Part shown: piece after piece, positions 34,201 through 42,407 of the stretch
Layout of the letters: the number at the start of each line of letters is the position of its first letter
How positions within the stretch are numbered: the stretch's first letter is position 1
From: Mycolicibacterium chubuense
Lineage (GTDB): Bacteria; Actinomycetota; Actinomycetes; Mycobacteriales; Mycobacteriaceae
NCBI RefSeq assembly: GCF_001044255.1
Contig: NZ_JYNX01000054.1
Coordinates: forward strand, 52,590 to 94,996
Direction: 5' to 3'
DNA length: 42,407 bases
The notes under the pieces: model-generated
The model's input: the letters and a program-made list of their open reading frames with translations, nothing else
Database searches by the model: none
Told to the model about the DNA's origin: nothing
Made by a program: the position numbers and the translations under genes

Positions 34201-34674
34201 ATGCCGCAGACACCCCGGCTCGAGGCGGGCGACACAGCGCCTGCGTTCAGCCTTCCCGACGCCGACGGCAACACCGTCAAGCTCTCGGACTACAAAGGCC
34301 GCAAAGTCATCGTGTACTTCTACCCGGCAGCCTCCACCCCGGGCTGCACCAAGGAGGCGTGCGACTTCCGCGACAACCTCGCCGAACTCAACGACGCGGG
34401 CCTGGATGTCGTGGGCATCTCACCCGACAAGCCCGAGAAGCTCGCGAAGTTCCGCGACAAGGAGCAGCTCACCTTCCCGCTGCTGTCGGATCCAGACCGC
34501 AGTGTGCTGCAGGCGTGGGGTGCCTACGGGGAGAAGACGATGTACGGCAAGACCGTGCAGGGCGTGATCCGCTCCACCTTCGTCGTCGACGAGAAGGGCA
34601 AGATCGAGGTGGCGCAGTACAACATTCGCGCCACCGGCCACGTGGCGAAGCTACGGCGCGACCTTTCGGTCTGA
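34201..34674 (+). CDS. bcp: Thioredoxin-dependent peroxiredoxin Bcp
   Basis: A 157-residue BCP/PrxQ peroxiredoxin, the length of Rv2521. The peroxidatic Cys is in STPGCTKEACDFRDNL with the resolving Cys five residues later. Other family segments are PAFSLPDADGNTVKLSDYKG, VVGISPDKPEKLAKF, FPLLSDPDRSVLQAWGAYGE and STFVVDEKGKI. It reduces peroxides in the cytoplasm with thioredoxin. CAGGAG precedes the ATG, and a TACCCT -10 candidate lies at 34138-34143. The last 24 bases overlap the convergent membrane-protein gene. A decayed copy of its 3' end lies at 35100-35180. Confidence 0.94.
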   Translation: MPQTPRLEAGDTAPAFSLPDADGNTVKLSDYKGRKVIVYFYPAASTPGCTKEACDFRDNLAELNDAGLDVVGISPDKPEKLAKFRDKEQLTFPLLSDPDRSVLQAWGAYGEKTMYGKTVQGVIRSTFVVDEKGKIEVAQYNIRATGHVAKLRRDLSV

Positions 34675-35028
34675 TCCGGGCTTCGGCGCTCCTGCTGGAT
34701 AGGTTCCCGCGCGCACCTCGGCGGTGATCGACTCGATTCGGTCGACGGAGGCGGACCAGCCGCGGACCTTCTCGGTGGCCAGCCACTCCTCGTCGCGCTC
34801 GATCTCGATTTCCCATCGCTGCAGCCCGGACAGCTTCGCGGCGAACGACAACGGCAACATCACCACCATGAGCGGCACGGCGATCAGCGTGGCGATGAAG
34901 AGGACGTCTCTGTCGTTCCGGTCCATCAGGGAGAGCCCGCCGAGGGCGTTGTCCTTATCCAGCCTCGGCACCCACCGGCGGCGCACCGTCCACCACGCGC
35001 CGTCCGGTGACTGCACGTCGTCGGCCAT
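34651..35028 (-). CDS. Membrane protein with one or two hydrophobic segments, unknown
   Basis: A 125-residue product. It has a cytoplasmic-looking N terminus (GAWWTVRRRWVPRLDKDNAL), a hydrophobic segment near 42-65 (DVLFIATLIAVPLMVVMLPL), and a charged C half (LQRWEIEIERDEEWLATEKV, GWSASVDRIESITAEVRAGT) resembling a short soluble domain. No family is recognised with confidence. It is convergent with bcp and overlaps its end by 24 bases. A bcp 3' fragment on its other side indicates that this gene was inserted next to bcp, as at citE. M. tuberculosis has no such gene here as far as I recall. Confidence 0.72.
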   Translation of the reverse strand: MADDVQSPDGAWWTVRRRWVPRLDKDNALGGLSLMDRNDRDVLFIATLIAVPLMVVMLPLSFAAKLSGLQRWEIEIERDEEWLATEKVRGWSASVDRIESITAEVRAGTYPAGAPKPGSDRKVAP

Positions 35029-35099
35029 GACCGCATCTTATGGGGGCTGGCGACCCGCAGGCAGGCCTTCTCAGACTGGCGCGACTACCCCACGCCCGC

Positions 35100-35180
35100 G
35101 CTCGGCTTCTCGACGTGGCGGACGACAACATCCGCGCCGCCGGACATATGACCAAGCCAAGGCCCGACCTTCCGGTCTGG
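35100..35180 (+). pseudogene. Decayed duplicate of the bcp 3' end
   Basis: Read on the plus strand from GTG at 35115 it gives VADDNIRAAGHMTKPRPDLP then V-W, against VAQYNIRATGHVAKLRRDLS then V-stop at the end of Bcp (34609-34674). About three quarters of the bases match without indels. The stop TGA has become TGG (35178-35180) and the rest of the gene is missing. It lies between the membrane-protein gene and the beta-CASP hydrolase gene. Confidence 0.85.
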
Positions 35181-35201
35181 GCCGCCGCCTCGGCAGCTCG
35201 G

Positions 35202-36596
35202 TCACAGATCAAAGCGCTGATTCATCCTGGGAACCGTGGCGGGCCAGCCGAACTGACGGTCCAGCCGGAGCCGCATGGTGTCCGCGGGCTGAGGTTCGCC
35301 GTGCACGACGAACACCCGGCGAGGTGCCGTGCCGATCTGCGATGCCCACCGGATGAGCTCGTCGGCGTCGGCGTGTGCGGAGAGCATCTTCATATTCGCG
35401 ACCTGCGCGTTGACCGGGATCCACTCGCCGTGGATCCGGATGTATCGATCCCCGTCGGCGATCGCCCGGCCGCGAGTGCCCGGAACCTGGTAGCCGGTCA
35501 GCACGATCGTGTTGCGCGGATCCGGGGCAAACGCCTTGAGATGGTGCAGGATTCGGCCGCCGGTAGCCATACCGCTGGCTGACATGACGATCTTCGGCTC
35601 CCGGTCGGCGGAGATCTTCATCGACTCCCCAGCCTCCCGGGTATAAGTGGCCATGGCGCACATCGCCTCGTACACCTCAGGCGCCAACCGGTGATCGTTC
35701 TGGTAGGTGCGCAGCAGCTCGCTGGCGTTGATCGCCATCGGACTGTCCAGATACACCGGGATCTCCGGCAACCTCCCCGTCGAGCGCAGCTGCCACAGGT
35801 AGTACAGCAGCGTCTGGGCCCGACCCACCGCAAAAGCCGGAATCACCACGGTTCCCGAGCGGTCCACCGTCGAATCGATGATCTCGGCCAGGGTGTCGGC
35901 AGGGTCGCCCCGCGCGTGCTCGCGGTCACCGTACGTGGACTCCATCACCAGGTAATCAGCCGCGGGGACGGGCTCCGGTTGCAGCATCACCGGATCGTCG
36001 TAACGGCCCAGGTCGCCGGTGAAGACGATCCGGCGACCTTCCCACCACACGTCCACAGTCGCGGCCCCGAGGATGTGGCCTGCCCGCCGGAACGTCACCA
36101 CCGGTCCGTCGTCCGGCAGGGTCACCTCTCGGCCGAACGGGTGCGTCTCGAACAACTCGAGGGTTCGCCGCACGTCCTCGCTGTCATAGAGCGGCAAGGC
36201 CGGATGATGTTTCGTCGCGTGATGCCTGTTGAGGAATTCGGCGTCACGCTCCTGCAGCCTGGCGCTGTCGCTCAGAATGATGTCGCTCACCGCCGCGGTC
36301 GCGGCGGTGGAGACGATGGGCCCGCGGAACCCCCCGCGTACGAGCCTGGGGAGGTAGCCCGTGTGATCGAGGTGAGCATGGGTGATGACGACCGCATCGA
36401 TGGTCGCGGGGTCTACGGCCGGCGGAGCCCAGTTGAGCTCACGAAGGTTCTTCACCCCCTGGAACAGACCGCAGTCGACCAGGATGCGTCGACCGGCGCT
36501 TTCCAGCAGATGTCGAGAACCCGTCACCGTGCTGACACCGCCCAGGCTGCGCAGCGTGAGGTCGGTACGCGACTCTGGGCCGTCACCGGTGAACAT
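35202..36596 (-). CDS. MBL-fold beta-CASP ribonuclease-like protein
   Basis: A 464-residue metallo-beta-lactamase-fold hydrolase. The metal motif is ITHAHLDHTGYLPRLV (H73, H75, D77, H78). Then follow AGHILGAATVDVWWEGRRIV, FTGDLGRYDDPVMLQPE and VMESTYGDREHA. The inserted beta-CASP domain has VVIPAFAVGRAQTLLYYLWQ, VYLDSPMAINASEL and SASGMATGGRILHHLKAF, and the end has MLSAHADADELIRW and FVVHGEPQ. This matches RNA-processing CPSF/RNase J-like exonucleases or endonucleases. The ATG at 36596 gives the family N terminus. It follows the M20 peptidase by 64 bases. I do not recall it at this place in M. tuberculosis. Confidence 0.88.
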   Translation of the reverse strand: MFTGDGPESRTDLTLRSLGGVSTVTGSRHLLESAGRRILVDCGLFQGVKNLRELNWAPPAVDPATIDAVVITHAHLDHTGYLPRLVRGGFRGPIVSTAATAAVSDIILSDSARLQERDAEFLNRHHATKHHPALPLYDSEDVRRTLELFETHPFGREVTLPDDGPVVTFRRAGHILGAATVDVWWEGRRIVFTGDLGRYDDPVMLQPEPVPAADYLVMESTYGDREHARGDPADTLAEIIDSTVDRSGTVVIPAFAVGRAQTLLYYLWQLRSTGRLPEIPVYLDSPMAINASELLRTYQNDHRLAPEVYEAMCAMATYTREAGESMKISADREPKIVMSASGMATGGRILHHLKAFAPDPRNTIVLTGYQVPGTRGRAIADGDRYIRIHGEWIPVNAQVANMKMLSAHADADELIRWASQIGTAPRRVFVVHGEPQPADTMRLRLDRQFGWPATVPRMNQRFDL

Positions 36597-36660
36597 GCGG
36601 TCAGTCTCGCCGACGCAGGCGGGGGTGCGGGTCAGCTTGGACGGATCGCCGGCGTCGGCG

Positions 36661-38001
36661 TCATCGCCGCCGGTCCGAGCCGAGCTTCTCGAGCAGCAGC
36701 GCCTCGGCGGTCGCCGCCCGCTCCAGCACACCCAGGTGCAGGCTCTCGTTGATGCTGTGCGCCTGGGTGTCCGGATCCTCCACACCGGTCACCAGGATCT
36801 TGGCGTCCGGGAACGCGCCGGCGAACGCGGCGATGAACGGGATGGAACCTCCGACACCGGTGTCGACGGCGTCCGCGCCCCACGCCTCCCGAAATGCCTC
36901 CCGCGCCGCGTCGTACACCGGTCCGCTGACGTCGATGGCGTACGGCTGGCCGACGTCGCCGGGCGTGACGGTGACGCGCGCACCCCACGGCGCGTGCTGT
37001 TTCAGATGACGGGTCAGTGCCGCCAGATGTTCCGCGGCGTCGCCGCCCGGGGCGACGCGCATGCTCACCTTCGCCCGCGCCGATGGGATGAGCGTGTTCG
37101 ACGACGCGCCGATCGGGGTGGTGTCGATGCCGATCACGGTGATCGCGGGCTTGGCCCAAAGTCGTTGCGCCACTGACCCCGTACCGATCTCGCGCACCCC
37201 GTCGAGCAACCCGGTGTCGGCGCGCACCCGCTCGGGGGTGTATTCGACGTCGGCGGCGACGGACTCGTGCAGCCCCTTCACCGCGACGTTCCCGTCGTCG
37301 TCGTGGAGGCTGGCGAGCAGGCGCACCAGAACAGTGAGAGCGTCGGGCGCGACACCGCCCCACATGCCCGAGTGCAGTCCGTGATCGAGGGTCGCGACCT
37401 CGACCACGCAGTCGGCGAGCCCCCGCAGCGAGACGGTCAGCGACGGGGTGTCGGTACTCCAGTTGTCGGAGTCGGCGATCACGATCACGTCGGCGGCCAA
37501 CGCGTCCTTGTGCGCGGCCAGCAGCCGCGACAGTGAGGGCGACCCCGACTCCTCCTCCCCCTCGACGAAGACGGTCACCCCGACCGGGGGTTCGCCGCCG
37601 TGGGCGCGGAAGGCCGCCAGATGCGTGGCGATGCCGGCCTTGTCGTCGGCGGTGCCCCGACCGTAGAGCCGGCCGTCGCGTTCGGTGGGTTCGAAGGGGG
37701 CGGACCGCCATGCGGTGGCGTCGCCTTCGGGCTGCACGTCGTGATGGGCGTACAACAGCACCGTCGGCGCCCCGGCGGGCGCGGGATGGCGGGCGATGAC
37801 CGCGGGCGCCCCGCCCTCAGCGACGATCCGGACATCGCCGAAACCCGCGTCGGACAACAGCTTCGACACCGCCTCGGCACTGCGCTGCACCTCCGGGCGG
37901 CGCTGCGGATCGGCCCAGACGGACTCGATACGCACCAGGTCCTCGAGATCGGCCCGCACCGACGGCAGCACGTCGCGCACGCGCTGGACGAGATCACTCA
38001 T
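36661..38001 (-). CDS. M20-family metallopeptidase (dipeptidase, Rv2522c-like)
   Basis: A 446-residue M20 peptidase. Metal and catalytic residues are in VLLYAHHDVQPEGD (H86/H87, D88), YGRGTADDKAGIATHLAAF (D119/D120) and VEGEEESGSPSL (E149/E150). LDHGLHSGMWGGVAPDALTV begins the dimerisation lid, and HSINESLHLGVLERA is the C-terminal zinc His segment. It is probably a cytoplasmic dipeptidase or deacylase. It lies 21 bases after acpS on the same strand and may be in the fas-acpS transcript. Substrate unknown. Confidence 0.9.
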   Translation of the reverse strand: MSDLVQRVRDVLPSVRADLEDLVRIESVWADPQRRPEVQRSAEAVSKLLSDAGFGDVRIVAEGGAPAVIARHPAPAGAPTVLLYAHHDVQPEGDATAWRSAPFEPTERDGRLYGRGTADDKAGIATHLAAFRAHGGEPPVGVTVFVEGEEESGSPSLSRLLAAHKDALAADVIVIADSDNWSTDTPSLTVSLRGLADCVVEVATLDHGLHSGMWGGVAPDALTVLVRLLASLHDDDGNVAVKGLHESVAADVEYTPERVRADTGLLDGVREIGTGSVAQRLWAKPAITVIGIDTTPIGASSNTLIPSARAKVSMRVAPGGDAAEHLAALTRHLKQHAPWGARVTVTPGDVGQPYAIDVSGPVYDAAREAFREAWGADAVDTGVGGSIPFIAAFAGAFPDAKILVTGVEDPDTQAHSINESLHLGVLERAATAEALLLEKLGSDRRR

Positions 38002-38022
38002 AGCGACGAGGGTAGTGCCCCG

Positions 38023-38415
38023 CTACCGCTCCTCGAGGATCGCGACCGCCGCGGCGGTGTCGGCCTCGTGGGTCAGCGACAGATGGATCGTCACCTCTTT
38101 GAGGTGCTCGGCGACCGCACCCGAGAGCCGGACCCGGGGACGGCCCCACATGTCGGTGACCACCTCGATGTCCCGGTGGATCGCCTCGGGAAGCACCGGC
38201 CTCTTGGAGAACCGCGACCCCGACCACGCCTTGATCACGGCCTCCTTGGCCGCCCACCGCGCCGCGAGGTGGCGCGCCGCCGACGAACTCTTGTCGGCGG
38301 CGTCGCGCCGCTCCCCTGGCGTGAACGTCTCCGCGAACACCGTGCCCGGCCGGTCCACCTGCTCGGCGAACTCCGGGATGGAAACGAGGTCGATGCCTAT
38401 CCCGACGATGCCCAC
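38023..38415 (-). CDS. acpS: Holo-ACP synthase AcpS (phosphopantetheinyl transferase)
   Basis: A 130-residue AcpS that attaches 4'-phosphopantetheine to the ACP domain of FAS-I and to AcpM. Signature segments are VGIVGIGIDLVSIPEFAEQV (metal Asp), FTPGERRD, HLAARWAAKEAVIKAWSGSR (metal Glu) and SLTHEADTAAAVAI. The GTG at 38415 gives the length of M. tuberculosis AcpS (130); an earlier GTG at 38424 would add three residues. It starts 22 bases after the fas stop, as in M. tuberculosis, keeping the FAS-I substrate and activator in one transcript. Confidence 0.93.
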   Translation of the reverse strand: MGIVGIGIDLVSIPEFAEQVDRPGTVFAETFTPGERRDAADKSSSAARHLAARWAAKEAVIKAWSGSRFSKRPVLPEAIHRDIEVVTDMWGRPRVRLSGAVAEHLKEVTIHLSLTHEADTAAAVAILEER

Positions 38416-38437
38416 GGCCAGCACGCTATCTCACGGG

Positions 38438-41400
38438 TCACCGCTGATACACGCCGTTCTCTCCGAGTCGCGACGTCGCGTCCAGCAGCATGGCCGCTTC
38501 CTGCGCCTTCTCCGGCTGGTCGTGGTCGAAACGCCGGTCGGCGGGCCGCTCGTAGAGAGGCCGTCCGCCCGCGATCGCCGAGGCCAGCCTGCGCTGACCG
38601 GCCAGCGTGCGCTCCTGGGCCTGGGCGGTGTAGGCCGCCCGCTGCTCGGGATTCAGCGTGGCCAGGAACGCCTGCGGATGCACCAGCGCGATCAGGCCCG
38701 AGACGTGACCGAACCCGAGGCTGGTCACGAGACCGGCCTTGAGCGGGTACTTCTCGCCCAGCCGCAGCGTCTCCCGCGGCCACACGAAGTGCGCCGAGGT
38801 CGCCAACTCGTCGTCGACACAGTCCAGGCTGCGGTTCGGCGGGATGACGCCGTCGCGCAGGACCTGGCACAGCCCGATCATCTGGAAGACCGCGGCACCG
38901 CCCTTGGCGTGACCGGTCAGGCTCTTCTGGCTGATCACGAACAGCGGCGCCCCGTCGGACCGGCCCAGCGAGGCCGCGAGCCGCTCGTGCAGCTCGGTCT
39001 CGTTGGGGTCGTTGGCCAGCGTCGAGGTGTCGTGCTTGGAGATCACCGCGATGTCGTCGGCACCCACGCCCAGCTTGGCGAGCGAGCGCGCCAGCACCGA
39101 GTCCCTGCCGCCGCGCCCGGCGCCCAGCGCGCCGAGACCGGGTGCCGGGATCGAGGTGTGCACGCCATCGGCGAACGACTGCGCGTACGCGACCACCGCG
39201 AGCACCGGCAGACCCATCTTCACCGCCAGATCACCGCGGGCCAGCAGGATCGTGCCGCCGCCCTCGGCCTCCAGGAAGCCCAGCCGGCGCCGGTCGTTGG
39301 CCCGGGAGATCTTCGAATCGCTGATGCCCTTGGCGCGCATCGTCTCAGTGTCGGCGGTGGCCGCCATGTCACCGAAGCCGATGATCGCCTCGAGCGTCAG
39401 GTCGTCGAAGCCGCCCGCCACGACCAGCTCGGCCTTGCCGAGGCGGATCTTGTCGACGCCTTCCTCGACCGAGACCGCCGCCGTCGCACAGGCACCCACC
39501 GGGTGCACCATCGCGCCGTAGCCGCCGACATAGGACTGCATGACGTGTGCCGCAACGACGTTGGGCAGCACCTCCTGCAGGATGTCGTTGGGCTTGCTGC
39601 GGCCCAGCAGGTTTCCGTGGTACATCGTCTGCATCGAGGTCATCCCGCCCATGCCGGTGCCCTGCGTGGAGGCCACCAGGCTCGGGTGCACCCACCGCAT
39701 CAGCTCGGCCGGGGTGAAGCCCGACGACAGGAACGCGTCCACGGTCGCCACGATGTTCCACAGCGCCACCCGGTCGATCGAGGTCGCCATGTCGGGGCTG
39801 ATGCCCCACACCGTCGGATCGAACCCGGTCGGGATCTGAGCGCCCACGGTCCGCGACAGCTTGGTCTTGCGCGGTACGCGAATCTCGGTGCCCGCCTTGC
39901 GAATCACCTCCCAGTCACCGCTGTCCGGGATCGGCCGGGCGACAGTGTGCTCCGGGTCGAACTGGACGAACGCCCGCGCGTCGGCCTCGCTGGAGACCAC
40001 GAACCGGAAGTCCTTGTCCAGGAACACACTGACCAGCAGCGGCGAGGCGTGATCGGGGTCGATCGCACCGTCGTCGACGAACTCACGGATGCCGCAGCGC
40101 TCGACCACGGTGTCGTGGTAACGCTCGACCAGCTCGGACTCCTCGACGAGCTCACCGGATTCCGTGTCGTACCAACCCGGTTGGGGGTCGTCCTCCCACG
40201 TGATCAGTCCGGTAGTCCAGGCCAGCTCGAGCACGCCGGCCGCGGACAGCTCGTTGTCGACCTCCATCTCGAAGCGGGTGCGCGACGAGCCGTACGGGCC
40301 CAGTTCGGCACCGCCGACGATGACGATGAGATCGGCCGGGTCGACGTCGAGGTCGGCCCACTCCGGAGCCGGAGCCGCCGGGGCGGGACGCGGCGGGGAC
40401 GGCAGGGCCGAAATCGTATGGCCGGCAGCCTCTTCCTCGGACTCCGACTCGGCAGGCGCCGCCGCGGCGTCGTCACGGGCCTTGGCGGCCAGCTCCGACA
40501 GGTCGAGATCGGCCTCGGCCAGTCCGCCGGTCAGGTCGGCCTGCACGGGCTCCCGGGCCGCCGCGACCTTCGTCTCGACGTCGCACAGGTCGAGCAGCAT
40601 GCTCGCCATCTGCTCGGTCGAGTAGGTGGTCACCCCGGCTTCTTCGACCGCATCGACGATGACGTCGTTGTGGCCCATCAGCCCGGTGCCACGGGTCCAC
40701 CCGATCAGCGCGTGCGCCAGGCTGACCCGCTGCGCCCACGAGGTCTCGGCCTTCCAGCGCGACACCACCGCGTCCAGCGCCGCCTTGGCCTCGCCGTAGG
40801 CACCGTCGCCGCCGAACATGCCCCGGTTGGGCGATCCCGGCAGCACCACGTGCAGTCGGGCCGCGATGTCCCGGTCCGCACCGATGTGGGACAGCCCGGC
40901 GATCAGCCGCTGCACGGCCCACAGCAGGACTTTCATCTCCATCTCCGAACGCGCACCGGCGTCGGAGAGGTCGCCGCCCACGCGAGGCGCGGCAAAGGGG
41001 AACAGCAAGGTCGGCGACAGCGCGTCCTTGATGTGGATCGATTTGGGCCCGAGGCTCTCGGTCTGCTCGGTGCCGACCCACTCGACCAGCGCGTCGATGT
41101 CGTTGTAGGAGGCCATGTTCGCCGGCAGCACCCACAGCTTGGCGCCGAAGCACGCGTTGTCCCGGTAGAGGTTGCGGTAGAAGCCGAGCCGCGAGTCGTC
41201 GAGCTTGGACGTCGTCGCGATGACGGTCGCACCGCCGGCGAGCAGCTGAGCCACCACCGACGCGGCGATCGAGCCCTTCGAGGCACCCGTGACGACCGCG
41301 ACCTCGTCGCTGTAGCAGCCCTTGCCCGGATTCTCCGCTCCCGCGGCAGCGCGGGCGTACAGCGACGCGTGGATGGTGCGTCCCGCCGCGAGCGCCTTGC

Positions 41401-42407
41401 CCTGCCAGTACGTCGCCTGGGTGCCGACCACGTGGCCGGCGCCTTCGAAACGCTCTGCCAGGCGAGACCATTGCGCCTCGACCTCGTCGGGCTCCATCAG
41501 CCAGATCTTGACGAGATCCTCACGGGCACTGGCCCACCGGTCGTCGAGGAGCACCGCCTTGCGGGCGTCGAACGACGGCGCGACCAGACGCGGCCAGTCC
41601 GACCCCAGTTCGGCGGTGACCAGGTCGATGAGCTCCGCGTCCGCGGACGACTCCGGCGTGACGAACGGGTCGCCCAGGCCCAGCTGATCGAGGATCGTGC
41701 GCGCCGCCGATGCGAGCACACCGTCGGGACCGGTGACCTGCTCGGCGAACTCACCGAGCGCGGCCGAGTCGACGACACCGCCGCCGGCGCCCCCGGCCGA
41801 GGGCAGCGCCACCGACACACCGTGACGCGCCGCCACGGCCGCCACGGCGGCGTCGATCGTCTTGTCCACGCTGGCAGCGTCGGCCAGCGCACCGTCGTGC
41901 AGACCGCCCAGCGCCCCACCGCGGACACTGGACCCCTCACGGGTGCCCAGCGCCACCTCGACGGTGACGTGCTTGGCCCAGCCCTCGCCCAGCTCCCAGG
42001 TCTTGGTGACCCGCTCGGTGAGGTAGGCCGGTCGCTTGCCCGACGGCCCGAAGACCGTCCGCAACTGGTCGTTGATCGCATCGGCGAGCACCGGGCCGAA
42101 CGGCTTGTACGTCCGGGCCAGCTTGGTGACCTGAGACTTCAGCCCGGCCAGATCCGCTTCTGCGGCACCGTCGATCGCGCCGAGGTTCAGCTCCGATCCG
42201 AGGTCGACGAGCATCTGGTTGCGCCGCGACGACGCACCGTCGGTGATCGACTCGATGGAGTCCAGCGGCTCGATCTGGTCGATGCGGATCTTGGCCGACA
42301 GCGCGATGAGCGCCATCGTGGCGTCCGATGCGTCGAAGGTCAGATCGTCGGGCCGGGGCCCGCCGCTGGGCGCGGCCGCCGGAGCGGGCGCGGCGGGCGC
42401 CGCCTCC
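38438..42407 (-). CDS. fas: Type I fatty acid synthase, C-terminal part (partial)
   Basis: The coding frame is open to the right edge, so the N-terminal domains (acetyl, enoyl reductase, dehydratase, malonyl/palmitoyl transferase) lie outside. Seen from right to left are an Ala/Pro linker, the ACP domain (LDSIESITDGASSRRNQMLV, with the pantetheine Ser in DSIES), the ketoreductase (AVVTGASKGSIAASVVAQLL) and the ketosynthase. The latter has its Cys in VHPVGACATAAVSVEEG and its His in VISKHDTSTLANDPNETELH and LTGHAKGGAA. FAS-I makes C16-C26 acyl-CoA from malonyl-CoA, feeding mycolic acid synthesis. It has no phosphopantetheinyl transferase domain at the end; acpS follows. Confidence 0.96.
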   Translation of the reverse strand, partial: EAAPAAPAPAAAPSGGPRPDDLTFDASDATMALIALSAKIRIDQIEPLDSIESITDGASSRRNQMLVDLGSELNLGAIDGAAEADLAGLKSQVTKLARTYKPFGPVLADAINDQLRTVFGPSGKRPAYLTERVTKTWELGEGWAKHVTVEVALGTREGSSVRGGALGGLHDGALADAASVDKTIDAAVAAVAARHGVSVALPSAGGAGGGVVDSAALGEFAEQVTGPDGVLASAARTILDQLGLGDPFVTPESSADAELIDLVTAELGSDWPRLVAPSFDARKAVLLDDRWASAREDLVKIWLMEPDEVEAQWSRLAERFEGAGHVVGTQATYWQGKALAAGRTIHASLYARAAAGAENPGKGCYSDEVAVVTGASKGSIAASVVAQLLAGGATVIATTSKLDDSRLGFYRNLYRDNACFGAKLWVLPANMASYNDIDALVEWVGTEQTESLGPKSIHIKDALSPTLLFPFAAPRVGGDLSDAGARSEMEMKVLLWAVQRLIAGLSHIGADRDIAARLHVVLPGSPNRGMFGGDGAYGEAKAALDAVVSRWKAETSWAQRVSLAHALIGWTRGTGLMGHNDVIVDAVEEAGVTTYSTEQMASMLLDLCDVETKVAAAREPVQADLTGGLAEADLDLSELAAKARDDAAAAPAESESEEEAAGHTISALPSPPRPAPAAPAPEWADLDVDPADLIVIVGGAELGPYGSSRTRFEMEVDNELSAAGVLELAWTTGLITWEDDPQPGWYDTESGELVEESELVERYHDTVVERCGIREFVDDGAIDPDHASPLLVSVFLDKDFRFVVSSEADARAFVQFDPEHTVARPIPDSGDWEVIRKAGTEIRVPRKTKLSRTVGAQIPTGFDPTVWGISPDMATSIDRVALWNIVATVDAFLSSGFTPAELMRWVHPSLVASTQGTGMGGMTSMQTMYHGNLLGRSKPNDILQEVLPNVVAAHVMQSYVGGYGAMVHPVGACATAAVSVEEGVDKIRLGKAELVVAGGFDDLTLEAIIGFGDMAATADTETMRAKGISDSKISRANDRRRLGFLEAEGGGTILLARGDLAVKMGLPVLAVVAYAQSFADGVHTSIPAPGLGALGAGRGGRDSVLARSLAKLGVGADDIAVISKHDTSTLANDPNETELHERLAASLGRSDGAPLFVISQKSLTGHAKGGAAVFQMIGLCQVLRDGVIPPNRSLDCVDDELATSAHFVWPRETLRLGEKYPLKAGLVTSLGFGHVSGLIALVHPQAFLATLNPEQRAAYTAQAQERTLAGQRRLASAIAGGRPLYERPADRRFDHDQPEKAQEAAMLLDATSRLGENGVYQR

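Noticed and set aside
34171-35212. 14-base repeat CGGTCACAGATCAA upstream of bcp (34171-34184) and after the bcp fragment (35199-35212)
   Set aside because: One or a few exact 14-mers are expected by chance in a GC-biased window this long, and the order of repeats does not fit a simple duplication of bcp. It was not used as evidence for the insertion model.

Overview
The window looks like part of the chromosome of a Mycolicibacterium-type (fast-growing, MspA-porin-bearing) mycobacterium. The evidence is very high GC, an FAS-I multienzyme gene beside acpS, a lipoprotein L,D-transpeptidase, MmpS-like proteins, a 13E12-family remnant, and a gene order that from memory follows M. tuberculosis Rv2495c to Rv2524c: bkdCBA, citE, MaoC, fadE19, accA1, accD1, TetR, proline-rich membrane protein, MFS, SDR, HerA-like ATPase, orn, tRNA-His, ldtB, DUF3618 protein, bcp, M20 peptidase, acpS, fas. 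Rv numbers and orthologies are recalled, not searched.

Layout. Positions 1-1423 hold the end of a 13E12/HNH protein and three small secreted proteins. Positions 1552-3715 hold a methyltransferase, an acyl-ACP thioesterase-like protein and a crotonase. Positions 3754-14046 (minus strand) form a branched-chain amino acid/leucine (and possibly itaconate) degradation cluster: BCKDH E1alpha, E1beta and E2, CitE lyase, MaoC hydratase, acyl-CoA dehydrogenase and both subunits of a methylcrotonyl-CoA-type carboxylase. A divergent TetR gene with two operator-like palindromes lies beside it. Positions 14761-17114 hold two tiny membrane proteins behind a SigF-type promoter and an S9 peptidase. Positions 17202-22690 are the conserved Rv2507-orn block and tRNA-His with a strong terminator. 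Positions 22714-26618 form an accessory catabolic operon (cupin dioxygenase, SDR, alpha/beta hydrolase, DUF1330) opposite an AraC regulator, with a tandem-repeat operator between them. Positions 26615-33353 hold LdtB, tRNA-Lys, a beta-lactamase-fold lipoprotein without catalytic residues, a degenerate SDR, HtpG, an MspA-family porin and a conserved unknown. Positions 33695-42407 hold small proteins, Bcp, a beta-CASP metallo-hydrolase, an M20 peptidase, AcpS and the C-terminal part of FAS-I.

The most unusual structural signal is a repeated insertion scar. At two loci about 27 kb apart, the 3' end of a conserved gene (citE; bcp) is present twice in direct orientation. One copy belongs to the intact gene and the other is a decayed fragment further downstream. 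Between the copies sits one extra convergent gene for an exported or membrane protein. This fits two independent acquisitions by homology at one end and illegitimate joining at the other, sparing the host gene. Other points of interest are a leaderless four-codon leader ORF whose stop overlaps the ATG of the MmpS-like gene, several leaderless starts including a divergent pair sharing a GATATAGT core, a 21-bp-period operator for the AraC regulator, and two convergent gene pairs whose stop codons share the tetranucleotide CTAG.

No CRISPR array, intact insertion sequence, rRNA or phage gene was seen.
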